From assembly GCF_000243235.1 (NCBI RefSeq), contig NZ_JH594606.1, positions 2,662,572 through 2,726,571 on the forward strand: a stretch of 64,000 bases of DNA. The letters are read 5' to 3'. The notes under the pieces were generated by a model. It saw only the letters and a program-made list of their open reading frames with translations. It had not been told where the DNA came from and made no database searches. Shown here one piece after another: positions 17,464 to 25,916 of this stretch; the stretch's first letter is position 1; every line of letters begins with the position of its first letter. The position numbers and the translations under genes were made by a program. The stretch comes from Gillisia limnaea DSM 15749 (GTDB lineage: Bacteria > Bacteroidota > Bacteroidia > Flavobacteriales > Flavobacteriaceae).

Positions 17464-18765
17464 TTAAAAGAGTCTTTCCTGAAGCCAGGTTTGTTGATAC
17501 TTACCTGCAGGATCATAACGCTCTGCCTGGGATTTTATATTGAATTTTCTGTCCCGTGGATCATTGCCCACGCCGCTGTTATACATCCAGTTTCCCCAAT
17601 TGCTGTGCACATCGTAATCTATCAACATGCTTTCAAAATAAGCTGCACCAATTCGCCAGTCCTGTTGTAATTCTTTAGACCAGAAACTGCATACATTTTG
17701 TCTTCCCCGGTTGCTCATGAATCCTGTTTTAGCGAGTTCATTCATATTGGCATTCACGAAATTCTCTTTGGTTTTTCCCTGTATCCAAAGATCTTTTATG
17801 CGATCGTCATGTCCCCAGGAATAATCTTTTTTTAGAACGCCGCCAACCTTAAAGATATCATTCCCGTGTTTTAAGGAGATATATTTAAAAAAGTCCCTCC
17901 ATAAAAGTTCGAAAATCAACCAATAGGTATCTTCATTTTTTGTGACTTTATCTTCAAATTTCCGGATCTCCCGGTAAACTATTGTGGGAGAAATACATCC
18001 ATTTGCTAACCAGGACGAAAATTTTGAACTGTAGTCCTTTCCTAAAAGTCCGTTGCGTGTTTTTTTATACACCGCAAGCTTTTTGGTCTCCCAAAAATAG
18101 TCCTCCAATCTTATTTTTGCCTGATCTTCCCCTCCCTTAAATGGAAAAGCAGTTCTTGGATCTGTTTCAAAATTCTCGAATCCAAGTTCTTTTAAAGTTG
18201 GTAGGTTTGCAATTTCAGAAAGTAAATTTTCATTTGGTAATTTCTCAGGAATTGGAATAACAGGTCTAACTTTTCCATTCTTTTCACATTTTTTCCTGAA
18301 TTCGGTAAAAACCTGTGGGATATCTCGAAACGTATCAAATGGAATATCTTCAGGGTGGTATAGGAACTGATTATAGTGCTCTTTCACATTCACAGCCTCC
18401 GGCAAAATTGAGGTTACTGCCTTGAGGGTTTTAGTTTCCTCAGGAGTCCATTCTTTTTGTAGATAAAGTGAGGTGATCTGGAAACGTTCTACCAACTCAG
18501 TAAATTTTGATTCTGGCTTATCCTTGATTATAAGGAGGCTGATGTTCAATTTTCTTAGATTATCCCAAAGCTCCTGCAAACTTTCCAGAAGGAATTTGGC
18601 TCGGAATTTTCCGGTTTTTTTAAATCCAAATTCTCCAATTTCGAATTTTTCCGGATCCATGAAATAAACTCCAATAACCATTTCACTGTTTTTGCAAGCC
18701 ACGCTTAAACTTTTATTATCGGCAATTCTTAAATCATTTCTAAACCAAACTATGCTTTTTTCCAT
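17464..18765 (-). CDS. DASH-type cryptochrome/photolyase
   Basis: 433 aa. It starts with the photolyase N-domain ([14 protein letters not shown]) and ends with the DASH family FAD-binding blocks ([36 protein letters not shown]). Cry-DASH proteins repair cyclobutane dimers in single-stranded DNA and may also sense blue light. The start codon lies inside the end of the DUF2256 gene (26-base overlap), so the two are probably translationally coupled. Downstream is the FeS photolyase. Confidence 0.93.
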   Translation of the reverse strand: MEKSIVWFRNDLRIADNKSLSVACKNSEMVIGVYFMDPEKFEIGEFGFKKTGKFRAKFLLESLQELWDNLRKLNISLLIIKDKPESKFTELVERFQITSLYLQKEWTPEETKTLKAVTSILPEAVNVKEHYNQFLYHPEDIPFDTFRDIPQVFTEFRKKCEKNGKVRPVIPIPEKLPNENLLSEIANLPTLKELGFENFETDPRTAFPFKGGEDQAKIRLEDYFWETKKLAVYKKTRNGLLGKDYSSKFSSWLANGCISPTIVYREIRKFEDKVTKNEDTYWLIFELLWRDFFKYISLKHGNDIFKVGGVLKKDYSWGHDDRIKDLWIQGKTKENFVNANMNELAKTGFMSNRGRQNVCSFWSKELQQDWRIGAAYFESMLIDYDVHSNWGNWMYNSGVGNDPRDRKFNIKSQAERYDPAGKYQQTWLQERLF

Positions 18766-18901
18766 TTTTCTGACTGCTGCATTTTTTACTGCAATATTTT
18801 ACGTTGGCCCAGTTCTTTTCCCATTTTTTACGCCAGGAAAATATAAGGCCACAGGACTCACATATTTTCGTTCGGAGATCCTGTTTTTTGACTTGTTTCA
18901 T
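18740..18901 (-). CDS. DUF2256 zinc-finger-like small protein, 53 aa
   Basis: ATG at 18901 opens a 53-residue frame, too short for most gene callers. It contains [19 protein letters not shown] and then KYCSKKC, the Cys4 pattern C-x2-C ... C-x3-C with the invariant WRKKWEKNW of DUF2256 (also seen fused or adjacent to cry-DASH in other bacteria). It probably binds one zinc or nucleic acid; role unknown. It starts 8 bases after the flavin reductase stop and overlaps cry-DASH by 26 bases, so it belongs to the operon. Confidence 0.85.
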   Translation of the reverse strand: MKQVKKQDLRTKICESCGLIFSWRKKWEKNWANVKYCSKKCSSQKNGKKHSLV

Positions 18902-18909
18902 TTTCTAAA

Positions 18910-19554
18910 TTATTCTTTTTTGAAAAAAGATTTAATTTCCTTCCCCGGCCTGGCGTAATGGAACCTATCCAGTAGAACCGGCAAGGCATAGCCATCTAAA
19001 CCGTTTATTGCTATGGTCCCGGCATCATCCAAACGCAGCCATCCATCTGGAGCTTGTATTCCCTCTTCAAAATATAGGTGCTCTATTGCCGCAACAACCA
19101 GAATGGTATCATTTTCCAGGATGTGATATTCATTTAAATAACGACATCCCATTTTTACCGATGATTGTTTAACATAGGGTGCAAAAAAATCGTCCAAATA
19201 TTCTTCCTCCAAACCTGTTTGGTTAAATTCAGAAATGTCATTTTCATATTTTGCTGCGGTTTGATGTGCTTGCTCAATCATAGTTTCATGAATATGATTT
19301 ACAGTAAAAAACCCGGTTTCTTTTATGTTTTTAAAGGTGTTTCTGGGTACCGTGGTAGGTCTTAAAATAAAACCTAACATTGCCGGATTGCTTCCTATAT
19401 GGTGGACAGAATTAAAAACAGCCACATTCGTTTGATCACTTTTGGATTTGGTTGCCAATAAATTTGCAGATTTATATCCAGTACAGCTATTTATAAGATT
19501 AAGCCGAAATAGCTTATCTAAATTTTTTATATCGGAGTTTGTATAGTGTTTCAT
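18910..19554 (-). CDS. Flavin reductase family protein
   Basis: 214 aa, FMN-binding split-barrel flavin reductase type. Recognisable blocks are KSANLLATKS, NVAVFNSVHHIGSNPAMLGF and FFTVNHIHE. It is first in the operon with DUF2256, cry-DASH and the FeS photolyase. A plausible job, inferred from position, is supplying or reducing flavin for the photolyases. The start at 19554 follows a palindrome and a -7 box (see 19560-19590), which agree with this ATG. Confidence 0.87.
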   Translation of the reverse strand: MKHYTNSDIKNLDKLFRLNLINSCTGYKSANLLATKSKSDQTNVAVFNSVHHIGSNPAMLGFILRPTTVPRNTFKNIKETGFFTVNHIHETMIEQAHQTAAKYENDISEFNQTGLEEEYLDDFFAPYVKQSSVKMGCRYLNEYHILENDTILVVAAIEHLYFEEGIQAPDGWLRLDDAGTIAINGLDGYALPVLLDRFHYARPGKEIKSFFKKE

Positions 19555-19559
19555 GTAAA

Positions 19560-19584
19560 TAGGTCAGTTAAATTAACTGACCTA
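19560..19584. promoter_or_regulatory. Operator-like palindrome of the photolyase operon
   Basis: TAGGTCAGTTAA (19560-19571) and TTAACTGACCTA (19573-19584) are perfect reverse complements around one A. It begins 6 bases upstream of the flavin reductase ATG. It overlaps the end of a minus-strand TAAATTTA box (19590-19583), so a bound dimer would cover the transcription start. There is no U-tract, so it is not a terminator. Confidence 0.6.
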
Positions 19585-19630
19585 AATTTAGTAATACTTA
19601 AAAGATTATCCTGTTAATCAATCTCTAAAA

Positions 19631-19876
19631 TCAATCACTTATTTCCTCCTGATTGATTCGGATTTCATAGTCTTCAATTATTTCCCGAATTGCATCGACG
19701 TTATCTGAAGAGTTTTGATGTGCGACCTCCATTGCTTTTTCCAGTTCTTTATCTGGGTTTTGAAATAGGTCCGTGATCACATGGTTAATTTTATCAATAA
19801 TACTTTCCTGGCTGTTTTTTATATCTTCCAGTTTATTCAACATTGATCTCATTTGTTCCAATTTTGCCTCATCCAT
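19631..19876 (-). CDS. Small acidic coiled-coil hypothetical protein
   Basis: 81 aa, strongly charged and nearly all helical (MDEAKLEQMRSMLNKLEDIK...), with heptad-like spacing over about residues 5-40. No signal peptide, TM segment or cysteine is present. I recognise no family. It sits between the OYE gene and the photolyase operon on the same strand with 76-91-base gaps, so it probably has its own transcript. Confidence 0.6.
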   Translation of the reverse strand: MDEAKLEQMRSMLNKLEDIKNSQESIIDKINHVITDLFQNPDKELEKAMEVAHQNSSDNVDAIREIIEDYEIRINQEEISD

Positions 19877-19967
19877 GATTTAATGATTTTATTTAAGTTT
19901 AAATTTAAAGGGATATTCACAAAACTAAAGTTGTATTAACCAACATTTAGTTCTTTTTGAAGCCATT

Positions 19968-21086
19968 TTAAGAGCTTTTGGCATTTTTTGACTTTTCATA
20001 ACTGGGATAATCGGTATACCCTTTTTTTCCGGGAGTGTAAAACGTAGCTTCATCCCATTTGGCTATAGGTGCATTTTTTTGGAAACGCTCAGGTAAATCT
20101 GGGTTGGAAATAAATAATTTGGCAAATGAAACCAAATCTGCATGTCCATTTTCAATGATCTTATTTCCTTTTTCCTGATCGAGCCCTCCATTTATCATCA
20201 AGGTTCCTTTATATATAGGTCTATAGTGTTTTGCGATTTCAGTTTTCAAAAATGGAATCGCGCTCACATCTGTAAAAGGTTCTGAAAGATGTACATAAGC
20301 CAAATCATAGGCATTGAGTTTTTCTACTATATAATCGAATGTAGGAATAGTATCTTCAGAAGCAATAATTCCGAAGGAATTATGGAGAGAAGGGTTTAAT
20401 CTAACCCCAATTTTATTTTCTTCCCAAATTTCGGAAATTGCTTCAATAATTTCAAAAAAGAATCGAGCTTTGTTAGGAATGCTCCCTCCGTAATCATCGG
20501 TACGGATGTTTGAATTGCTGTTAAAAAACTGGTGGATTAAATAGCCATTCGAGGAATGAATTTCAACCCCATCAAATCCGGCCTTCTTCGCATTTTGAGC
20601 TGCTGTTTTAAATTCCAATACTGTTTCTTTGATCTCCGCGAGACTCATAGCTTTTGGTTCTTCGGTATCTTCAAAACCATCTATAGTATACACTTTTTCG
20701 TTAGCGTTTACGGCACTGGGAGCAAGGGGTTTATCTCCATTGTGAAATTTGGAATGAGAAATCCGTCCGCAGTGCCACAGCTGAATAAAAATTTTACCTC
20801 CTTTCTCATGAACTGCTTTTGTAACTTTTTCCCAACCCTCTACCTGGCTGCCAGTATGAATTCCTGGGGTGTTAATGTAACCAACAGCCCTTTCTGAGAC
20901 CTGAGAACCCTCTGTTATAACCAAACCGGCATCACTGCGCTGTCGGTAATATTCTACATGGAGAGTGGTGGGGGTGTTTTCCTTGTTATCTGCCCGGTTA
21001 CGGGTCATAGGGGCCATAATTACTCTGTTTTTCAGGGTTATATCTCCCATTTGGTAAGATTGTAGAAGGGGTTGGTCTAAATTCAT
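19968..21086 (-). CDS. Old Yellow Enzyme family alkene reductase
   Basis: 372 aa from the ATG at 21086. An in-frame ATG 24 bases upstream would lie next to the likely transcription start, so the shorter start is preferred. FMN-binding TIM-barrel ene-reductase of the NemA type. Visible blocks are LKNRVIMAPMTRNRA, QLWHCGRISH, and the substrate-binding His/Asn in VEIHSSNGYLIHQFFN (usual HxxN with the following GY). It reduces activated C=C bonds or nitro groups with NADPH; physiological substrate unknown. A TAACTTTA box lies at 21120-21113. Confidence 0.92.
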   Translation of the reverse strand: MNLDQPLLQSYQMGDITLKNRVIMAPMTRNRADNKENTPTTLHVEYYRQRSDAGLVITEGSQVSERAVGYINTPGIHTGSQVEGWEKVTKAVHEKGGKIFIQLWHCGRISHSKFHNGDKPLAPSAVNANEKVYTIDGFEDTEEPKAMSLAEIKETVLEFKTAAQNAKKAGFDGVEIHSSNGYLIHQFFNSNSNIRTDDYGGSIPNKARFFFEIIEAISEIWEENKIGVRLNPSLHNSFGIIASEDTIPTFDYIVEKLNAYDLAYVHLSEPFTDVSAIPFLKTEIAKHYRPIYKGTLMINGGLDQEKGNKIIENGHADLVSFAKLFISNPDLPERFQKNAPIAKWDEATFYTPGKKGYTDYPSYEKSKNAKSS

Positions 21087-21112
21087 TTTTCGGTTGATTT
21101 TATATTTCAAAA

Positions 21113-21120
21113 TAAAGTTA
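21113..21120 (-). promoter_or_regulatory. -7 box of the alkene reductase gene
   Basis: The minus strand reads TAACTTTA, one mismatch from TAnnTTTG, 26 bases before the ATG at 21086. It argues against the alternative start at 21110. Confidence 0.4.
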
Positions 21121-21355
21121 CAGGTTGTAGTAGGAATGCTTGTTAAACATATTATAAATACGCAGGTATTTAACTTATTTTAAGAAAAAATCGATTTTTA
21201 AAATTAGAAATTAATTGCCATAATAAAGGCTTTAGTTTGGGAAGTTTGCGGCTAATAAACTCTAAATATTTTAACCGGTAACTAAAATTATCGGTATTTT
21301 TGAATCGAATTAGATCAATAAAATTCTTATACCATCGGGAAAATAACTCTACTAT

Positions 21356-22702
21356 ATGCAGCAAACTAAAAATATAGCAATAATTGGCTCCGGATTGGTA
21401 GGTTCCCTTTTGGCTATTTACTTGATTAAAAGAGGTCATGAGGTAACAGTTTTTGACAGACGGAAGGATGTTAGAACTATTGAATTCTCCGGCAGATCTA
21501 TAAACCTGGCAATGTCCAACAGAGGCTGGTACGCATTAAGAAAGGTTGGTATTGAGGAGGAAATCAGGAAAATTGCTTTGCCGCTGGATAAGCGTGCAAT
21601 GCACGTAAATGAAAAGCCCGTTTATTTTCAGAAATACGGAAAAGAAGGAGAGGCAATATTTTCGATTTCCCGCGGAGTGTTAAATAGAAAAATGATCGAT
21701 CTCGCAGAGGAAGCCGGAGTGGTTTTTAAATTTGAGGAAAAAGTATGGGATATTAATCTTGCAGAAGCAACAATATTTACGGGTGAAAGTGAAAAAAGCG
21801 AGTGGGAAGAATATCAGTTTGATATAGTTTTTGGGGCAGATGGTGCCTTTTCAAGGGTGCGGCATAAAATGCAGCGGCAAAGCCGTTTCAATTACTCTCA
21901 ATTCTTTATAGACGTGGGGTATAAGGAGCTTACGATTCCGGCTAATGCAGATGGTTCCCATAAACTTGATAATGCCTCTTTTCACATCTGGCCTCGCGGA
22001 GAATTCATGTTGATTGCAATGCCTAACCTGGATGGAAGCTTTACCTGTACCTTATTCCTTCCTTTTGAAGGTGAAGTTTCTTTTGAAAGTATTAAAACCG
22101 AAAGAGATGCTGAAACTTTTTTCGCCACCTATTTTCCCGATATAATAAATGATATTTCAAATTTAACCAGGGATTTTTTCAAAAATCCCACCAGTGCGAT
22201 GGTAACTATGAAATGTTTTCCATGGACGTATTATGATAAAGTTGCGCTTGTGGGAGATTCTGCGCACGCAATAGTCCCTTTTTATGGACAGGGGATGAAT
22301 GCTGGCTTCGAGGATATTTCTGTTTTAGATGATCTTATGGAAGCGTATGGAGATGATTGGGAACACATATTTATGGAATATCAAAATCTTAGAAAGCCTA
22401 ATGCTGATGCTATTGCAGAATTGAGTTACAGGAATTTTATTGAAATGAGCAGTAAAACTGCAAATCCAGAATTTCTGCTTCGAAAAAAAATTGAAAAGCA
22501 TTTTTCCGAAAAACATCCCGAGCATTGGATCCCGCTCTATTCCAGAGTAACATTTTCAGATAAACCTTATGCAGATGCGCTTGCCATAGGAGATCAACAG
22601 CGTGCGATTATGGATGAGGTAATGAAATTGGAAAAAATTGAACAACGTTGGGATAGCAAGGAGGTAGAGAATTTAATATTAGAACTTCTGGTTAAAAATT
22701 GA
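21356..22702 (+). CDS. kmo: Kynurenine 3-monooxygenase
   Basis: 448 aa FAD-dependent aromatic hydroxylase. The Rossmann GxGxxG is IAIIGSGLVGSLLA near the N-terminus. The KMO-specific RSINLAMSNRGWYALR and the second FAD motif GDSAHAIVPFYGQGMNAGFED are both clear. It converts kynurenine to 3-hydroxykynurenine with NADPH and O2, the substrate then taken by KynU (12566-13843). The C-terminal hydrophobic membrane anchor of mitochondrial KMO is absent, as usual in bacteria. It converges on the antiporter gene with 9 bases between stops and no terminator. Confidence 0.94.
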   Translation: MQQTKNIAIIGSGLVGSLLAIYLIKRGHEVTVFDRRKDVRTIEFSGRSINLAMSNRGWYALRKVGIEEEIRKIALPLDKRAMHVNEKPVYFQKYGKEGEAIFSISRGVLNRKMIDLAEEAGVVFKFEEKVWDINLAEATIFTGESEKSEWEEYQFDIVFGADGAFSRVRHKMQRQSRFNYSQFFIDVGYKELTIPANADGSHKLDNASFHIWPRGEFMLIAMPNLDGSFTCTLFLPFEGEVSFESIKTERDAETFFATYFPDIINDISNLTRDFFKNPTSAMVTMKCFPWTYYDKVALVGDSAHAIVPFYGQGMNAGFEDISVLDDLMEAYGDDWEHIFMEYQNLRKPNADAIAELSYRNFIEMSSKTANPEFLLRKKIEKHFSEKHPEHWIPLYSRVTFSDKPYADALAIGDQQRAIMDEVMKLEKIEQRWDSKEVENLILELLVKN

Positions 22703-22711
22703 AATAAATTC

Positions 22712-24205
22712 TTAGGTCAAACTCTCCTCTTCTTCTTTAATCATATCCAGTCCCAGACTTGTATATACTTCCCTAAGAGTTTCGCTGTCTTCCGTAAGAA
22801 CTATAAGCATATCATTGGGTTCAATTTCAGTTGCACCGTTTGGAGTTAGGAACTTATCATCCCGGGAAATCATGGCTATAATGGCTTTCCTTGGAAATTT
22901 CAATTGTACAATGGCTTTCCCAACCGAATGATTATTTTCTGGAATAATGATCTCCCTTATAAATGATTTTGCTCCATCAGCTAAAAATGCATCTACAGGG
23001 GATTTTGGTTTAACTTTAAACGGAAGTGCCACATGCAGCCATTTTGCAACCAGGGATAGAGTCGTTCCCTGAACTAATACAGAGGAGAGCGATACGAAAA
23101 AAACAATATTAAAGATCATATCTGCCTTATCAATTCCGGCTAAAAGTGGATAAGTTGCAAAAACAATAGGAACCGCCCCGCGAAGTCCAACCCAGGAGAT
23201 ATACCATCTTCTTCTCATTTTCATTTTAAAGAACATCAAGCTTATAAATACGCTTAAGGGACGGGCTATAAATATGAGGAATACCGAAACAAACATTCCT
23301 ATTCCCAATACAGGTAGTACCTGGCTTGGAAAAACCAATAAACCAAGGGTTAGGAAAAGCACTATTTGCATAAGCCAGGCAAGACCATCAAACATTTTCA
23401 TAATGGTCTTTTTATGGATGATATTATGATTTCCCAAATAAACCGCACATAAGTAGACGGCTAAAAAACCGTTTCCACCAACAAAATCGGTGAAGGAAAA
23501 GGTTATAAACATAAGGGCTATGGTTAAAACAGGATATAATCCTTCAAAATCCAGCTTGATGCGGTTGATCATATATTTGCTCAATTTTCCAAAACCAAAA
23601 CCAAGCGCCCCACCTATTAAAATTTGTTTAAGAAAAAGGGGTATTATACTATAAATGCTAAGATCCTGATTGATTACCAGTCCTAAAAAGGCAATGGTAA
23701 GGAAATATGCCATAGGGTCATTACTACCACTTTCCAATTCCAGGGTTGGCCGAAGATTTGTTTTTAGGCCAAGATTTTTAGCCCGGAGGATTGAGAATAC
23801 CGCTGCAGCATCTGTGGAGGATACAATTGCGCCTAATAGAAGGCCTTCGTAGATGGTAAAATCTGTTATAAAGGACACAAAAAAACCAACAGAAACAGCT
23901 GTTAGCAAAACCCCCAGAGTAGATAAGGAAACTCCCTGCCATACCACAGGCTTTATGCTTTTCCAACTGGTATCCAGTCCTCCAGAGAACAATATGAAAT
24001 TGAGGGAAACGATTCCTATAAACTGAGCTAGTTGGGGATCGTTAAAATTGATTTTTCCTATTCCTTCAGATCCTGCCAGAACCCCAACAAGTAAAAACAA
24101 AATTAGGGTGGGAACCCCAAATTTGTACGATGTTTTACCGGCGATAATGCTTATTAAAAGTAGGATGGAACCTATTAAAAGTACATTCTCTGTGGTGATG
24201 TTCAT
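22712..24205 (-). CDS. Potassium/proton antiporter, CPA1 family (NhaP2/CvrA type)
   Basis: 497 aa. About 12 TM helices (residues 5-395) contain the ion-binding TD (131-132) and ND (162-163) pairs of CPA1 antiporters. A cytoplasmic TrkA_C (RCK_C) domain (about 410-490, KAIVQLKFPRKAIIAMI) probably senses a ligand. NhaP2-type proteins exchange cytoplasmic K+ (or Na+) for H+ and help with osmotic and pH balance. It is monocistronic with no sign of damage. Confidence 0.9.
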   Translation of the reverse strand: MNITTENVLLIGSILLLISIIAGKTSYKFGVPTLILFLLVGVLAGSEGIGKINFNDPQLAQFIGIVSLNFILFSGGLDTSWKSIKPVVWQGVSLSTLGVLLTAVSVGFFVSFITDFTIYEGLLLGAIVSSTDAAAVFSILRAKNLGLKTNLRPTLELESGSNDPMAYFLTIAFLGLVINQDLSIYSIIPLFLKQILIGGALGFGFGKLSKYMINRIKLDFEGLYPVLTIALMFITFSFTDFVGGNGFLAVYLCAVYLGNHNIIHKKTIMKMFDGLAWLMQIVLFLTLGLLVFPSQVLPVLGIGMFVSVFLIFIARPLSVFISLMFFKMKMRRRWYISWVGLRGAVPIVFATYPLLAGIDKADMIFNIVFFVSLSSVLVQGTTLSLVAKWLHVALPFKVKPKSPVDAFLADGAKSFIREIIIPENNHSVGKAIVQLKFPRKAIIAMISRDDKFLTPNGATEIEPNDMLIVLTEDSETLREVYTSLGLDMIKEEEESLT

Positions 24206-24282
24206 GGAAGGAGCTTAGGAGTTCTTTTAATCGATGTAAAAATACTTAAATAAATCCTTTAGGGGGAACTAAATCCGGGAAT

Positions 24283-24316
24283 CATAAAAAAAAAGTGAAG
24301 CCAAAGGCTTCACTTT
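24283..24316 (-). terminator. Intrinsic terminator of msrA
   Basis: Minus strand: AAAGTGAAGCC (24316-24306) and GGCTTCACTTT (24302-24292) form an 11-bp stem with a 3-base loop, followed by a T-run. Confidence 0.85.
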
Positions 24317-24337
24317 ATCAATAATTTTGAAGAAATT

Positions 24338-24997
24338 TTAATGACTATTTTTCTTCAGTATTTCAGTAAAGTTTTCTTTAAATCTATTTAGTCTTGGAAT
24401 AGAAACATTTTGAATATAAGGATTTCCGGGATTATTTTTTTCATAATTCTGATGATAATCTTCTGCAATCCAGAATTTTTGAAAGGGTAAAATTTCTGCA
24501 GCCAGAGGTTTTTCATACTTCTTTGCAACCTCGGCTTTTACATTCTCAATAATTTCTTTTTGCTCCTGATTTTGAAAGAAAAGTATAGATCGGTATTGAG
24601 AACCTTGATCCGGTCCTTGTCCATTTACCTGGGTAGGATTTTGCGAGCCATAAAATACCTGAACCAGGGTTTTAAAATTGATTTTTTCAGGATTATAAAT
24701 GACTTCAACCGCTTCTGCGTGTCCCGTAGTTCCCGTATTGCTGGATTCGTAGGTTGGATTTTTTGTATGTCCGCCAGAATATCCCGAAATCACTTCGTCT
24801 ACCCCTTCAATACTCTCATAAATAGCTTCCACACACCAGAAACAACCGCTGGCAAAATATACTTTTGCCAATCCGTCCTGAATAGAGACTTCTATCGGTT
24901 CTGCATTGGAGATACTTTCTTTGGTTACCGTTTGTGTGTTTCCGTTTCCACAGGATAACATAAACAGAGAAAAAGATAATAAAAAAATGGATTTCAT
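24338..24997 (-). CDS. msrA: Peptide-methionine (S)-S-oxide reductase, lipoprotein form
   Basis: 219 aa. The lipoprotein signal ends in FMLSC (Cys16), so this MsrA is predicted to be membrane-anchored outside the cytoplasm. The catalytic GCFWC is at 51-55, with active Cys52. GYSGGHTKNPTYE and GTTGHAEAVEV follow in the usual order. It repairs methionine-S-sulfoxide in envelope proteins; reductant would come from a periplasmic thioredoxin-like partner not seen here. It starts 69 bases after another lipoprotein gene. Confidence 0.93.
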   Translation of the reverse strand: MKSIFLLSFSLFMLSCGNGNTQTVTKESISNAEPIEVSIQDGLAKVYFASGCFWCVEAIYESIEGVDEVISGYSGGHTKNPTYESSNTGTTGHAEAVEVIYNPEKINFKTLVQVFYGSQNPTQVNGQGPDQGSQYRSILFFQNQEQKEIIENVKAEVAKKYEKPLAAEILPFQKFWIAEDYHQNYEKNNPGNPYIQNVSIPRLNRFKENFTEILKKNSH

Positions 24998-25066
24998 AAA
25001 GTTTCAGTTTTATTAAAAGATAGTCTTTGTTGGTCGCAACTGGTATTTTTTTTTAACCAGGCAGGA

Positions 25067-25669
25067 TCACTTTTTTTTGTAAGAGCCCTCCAGTGTTTTT
25101 TTTCCGAAAAGCGCATAGTCTTGTGCTAAGTCGCCATTTATTGTGAAACCTAACCAATCAAAATCTATTTCTCCATTACTTTTTGATGTAATTGTAGCAA
25201 CCGGAGCATTTTTGTCGAATTTCTCCCAGGGGATCTCATTTCCGTCAGTATTAAAATTGGAAGGAGCTATGAGGAAAACCTGAACCAGATTTTCATCTTT
25301 CTTTTCAAATTTGACATCGATATACATCTTGCCCTGAGTAAGGCATAATTTAGAATTAGCAGTAAATTTTACTTCCAGACAATAACAAGAACAATTGGAA
25401 TCATTTTCCTGGCCTACCTTGATGTAATTTCCGACCATAGATGCAGTAGCGTTATTGTCTGAATTTGATTCCTCCCCCGGGGAGTTTAACCCTGAAACAT
25501 CTTTCTGTTTTTTGGAGGGTTTGTTCTGCTTTTCCCCGTTAGGGTGTTTTTCTGCTTCTATATTTTCTTCTTCCAGGTAGATATCCTCATCCCGGACATC
25601 TTTTTCTGGATTGTTTTTGCACGACGAAAGTATAAAAATCATTGTAAGAACAGAAAGGAATAGTTTCAT
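25067..25669 (-). CDS. Hypothetical lipoprotein with C-x-C-x-C motif
   Basis: 200 aa. The lipobox is FILSSC (Cys17). It is followed by a long charged, Lys/Glu/Asn-rich linker (about 20-75) and a beta-rich domain. That domain opens with SNCSCYCLEVKF (cysteines two apart) and has another Cys in KLCLTQGKMY, suggesting a disulfide or metal-binding site. No known domain was recognised. It precedes msrA with 69 bases between them, so joint expression is possible. Confidence 0.75.
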   Translation of the reverse strand: MKLFLSVLTMIFILSSCKNNPEKDVRDEDIYLEEENIEAEKHPNGEKQNKPSKKQKDVSGLNSPGEESNSDNNATASMVGNYIKVGQENDSNCSCYCLEVKFTANSKLCLTQGKMYIDVKFEKKDENLVQVFLIAPSNFNTDGNEIPWEKFDKNAPVATITSKSNGEIDFDWLGFTINGDLAQDYALFGKKTLEGSYKKK

Positions 25670-25841
25670 AGGGAGTTATTTGTTGGACTATGCAATTATT
25701 AGTATGGGTTTAAAGTTAGGGGATAAACTGGTCTGGTGTGTGAAAATGTTGTTAATCTAATTATTGGATCTGCTTTCTGGAGGAGATTTTTAAAAAAAAT
25801 ATTGTTTTCGCTTCGAAGTTTAAACCAGAAATAAAAGCACA

Positions 25842-25896
25842 AAAAAAAGGATACTCAAAAAGAAATCAGGTTTAGATTCCTTTTGAATATCCTTTT
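25842..25896 (-). terminator. Imperfect terminator hairpin after the zinc-ribbon-family gene
   Basis: Minus strand: AAAGGATATTCAAAAGGAATC and GATTTCTTTTTGAGTATCC pair with a few mismatches around a 7-base loop. TTTTTTTTGTGC follows. It begins about 20 bases past the stop at 25917. Confidence 0.6.
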
Positions 25897-25916
25897 ATAC
25901 AAGGTTTTTTACTTGT

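Noticed and set aside
21170-21439. 89-codon minus-strand frame over the kmo start
   Set aside because: It overlaps the conserved FAD-binding N-terminus of KMO in antisense, without a recognisable domain.
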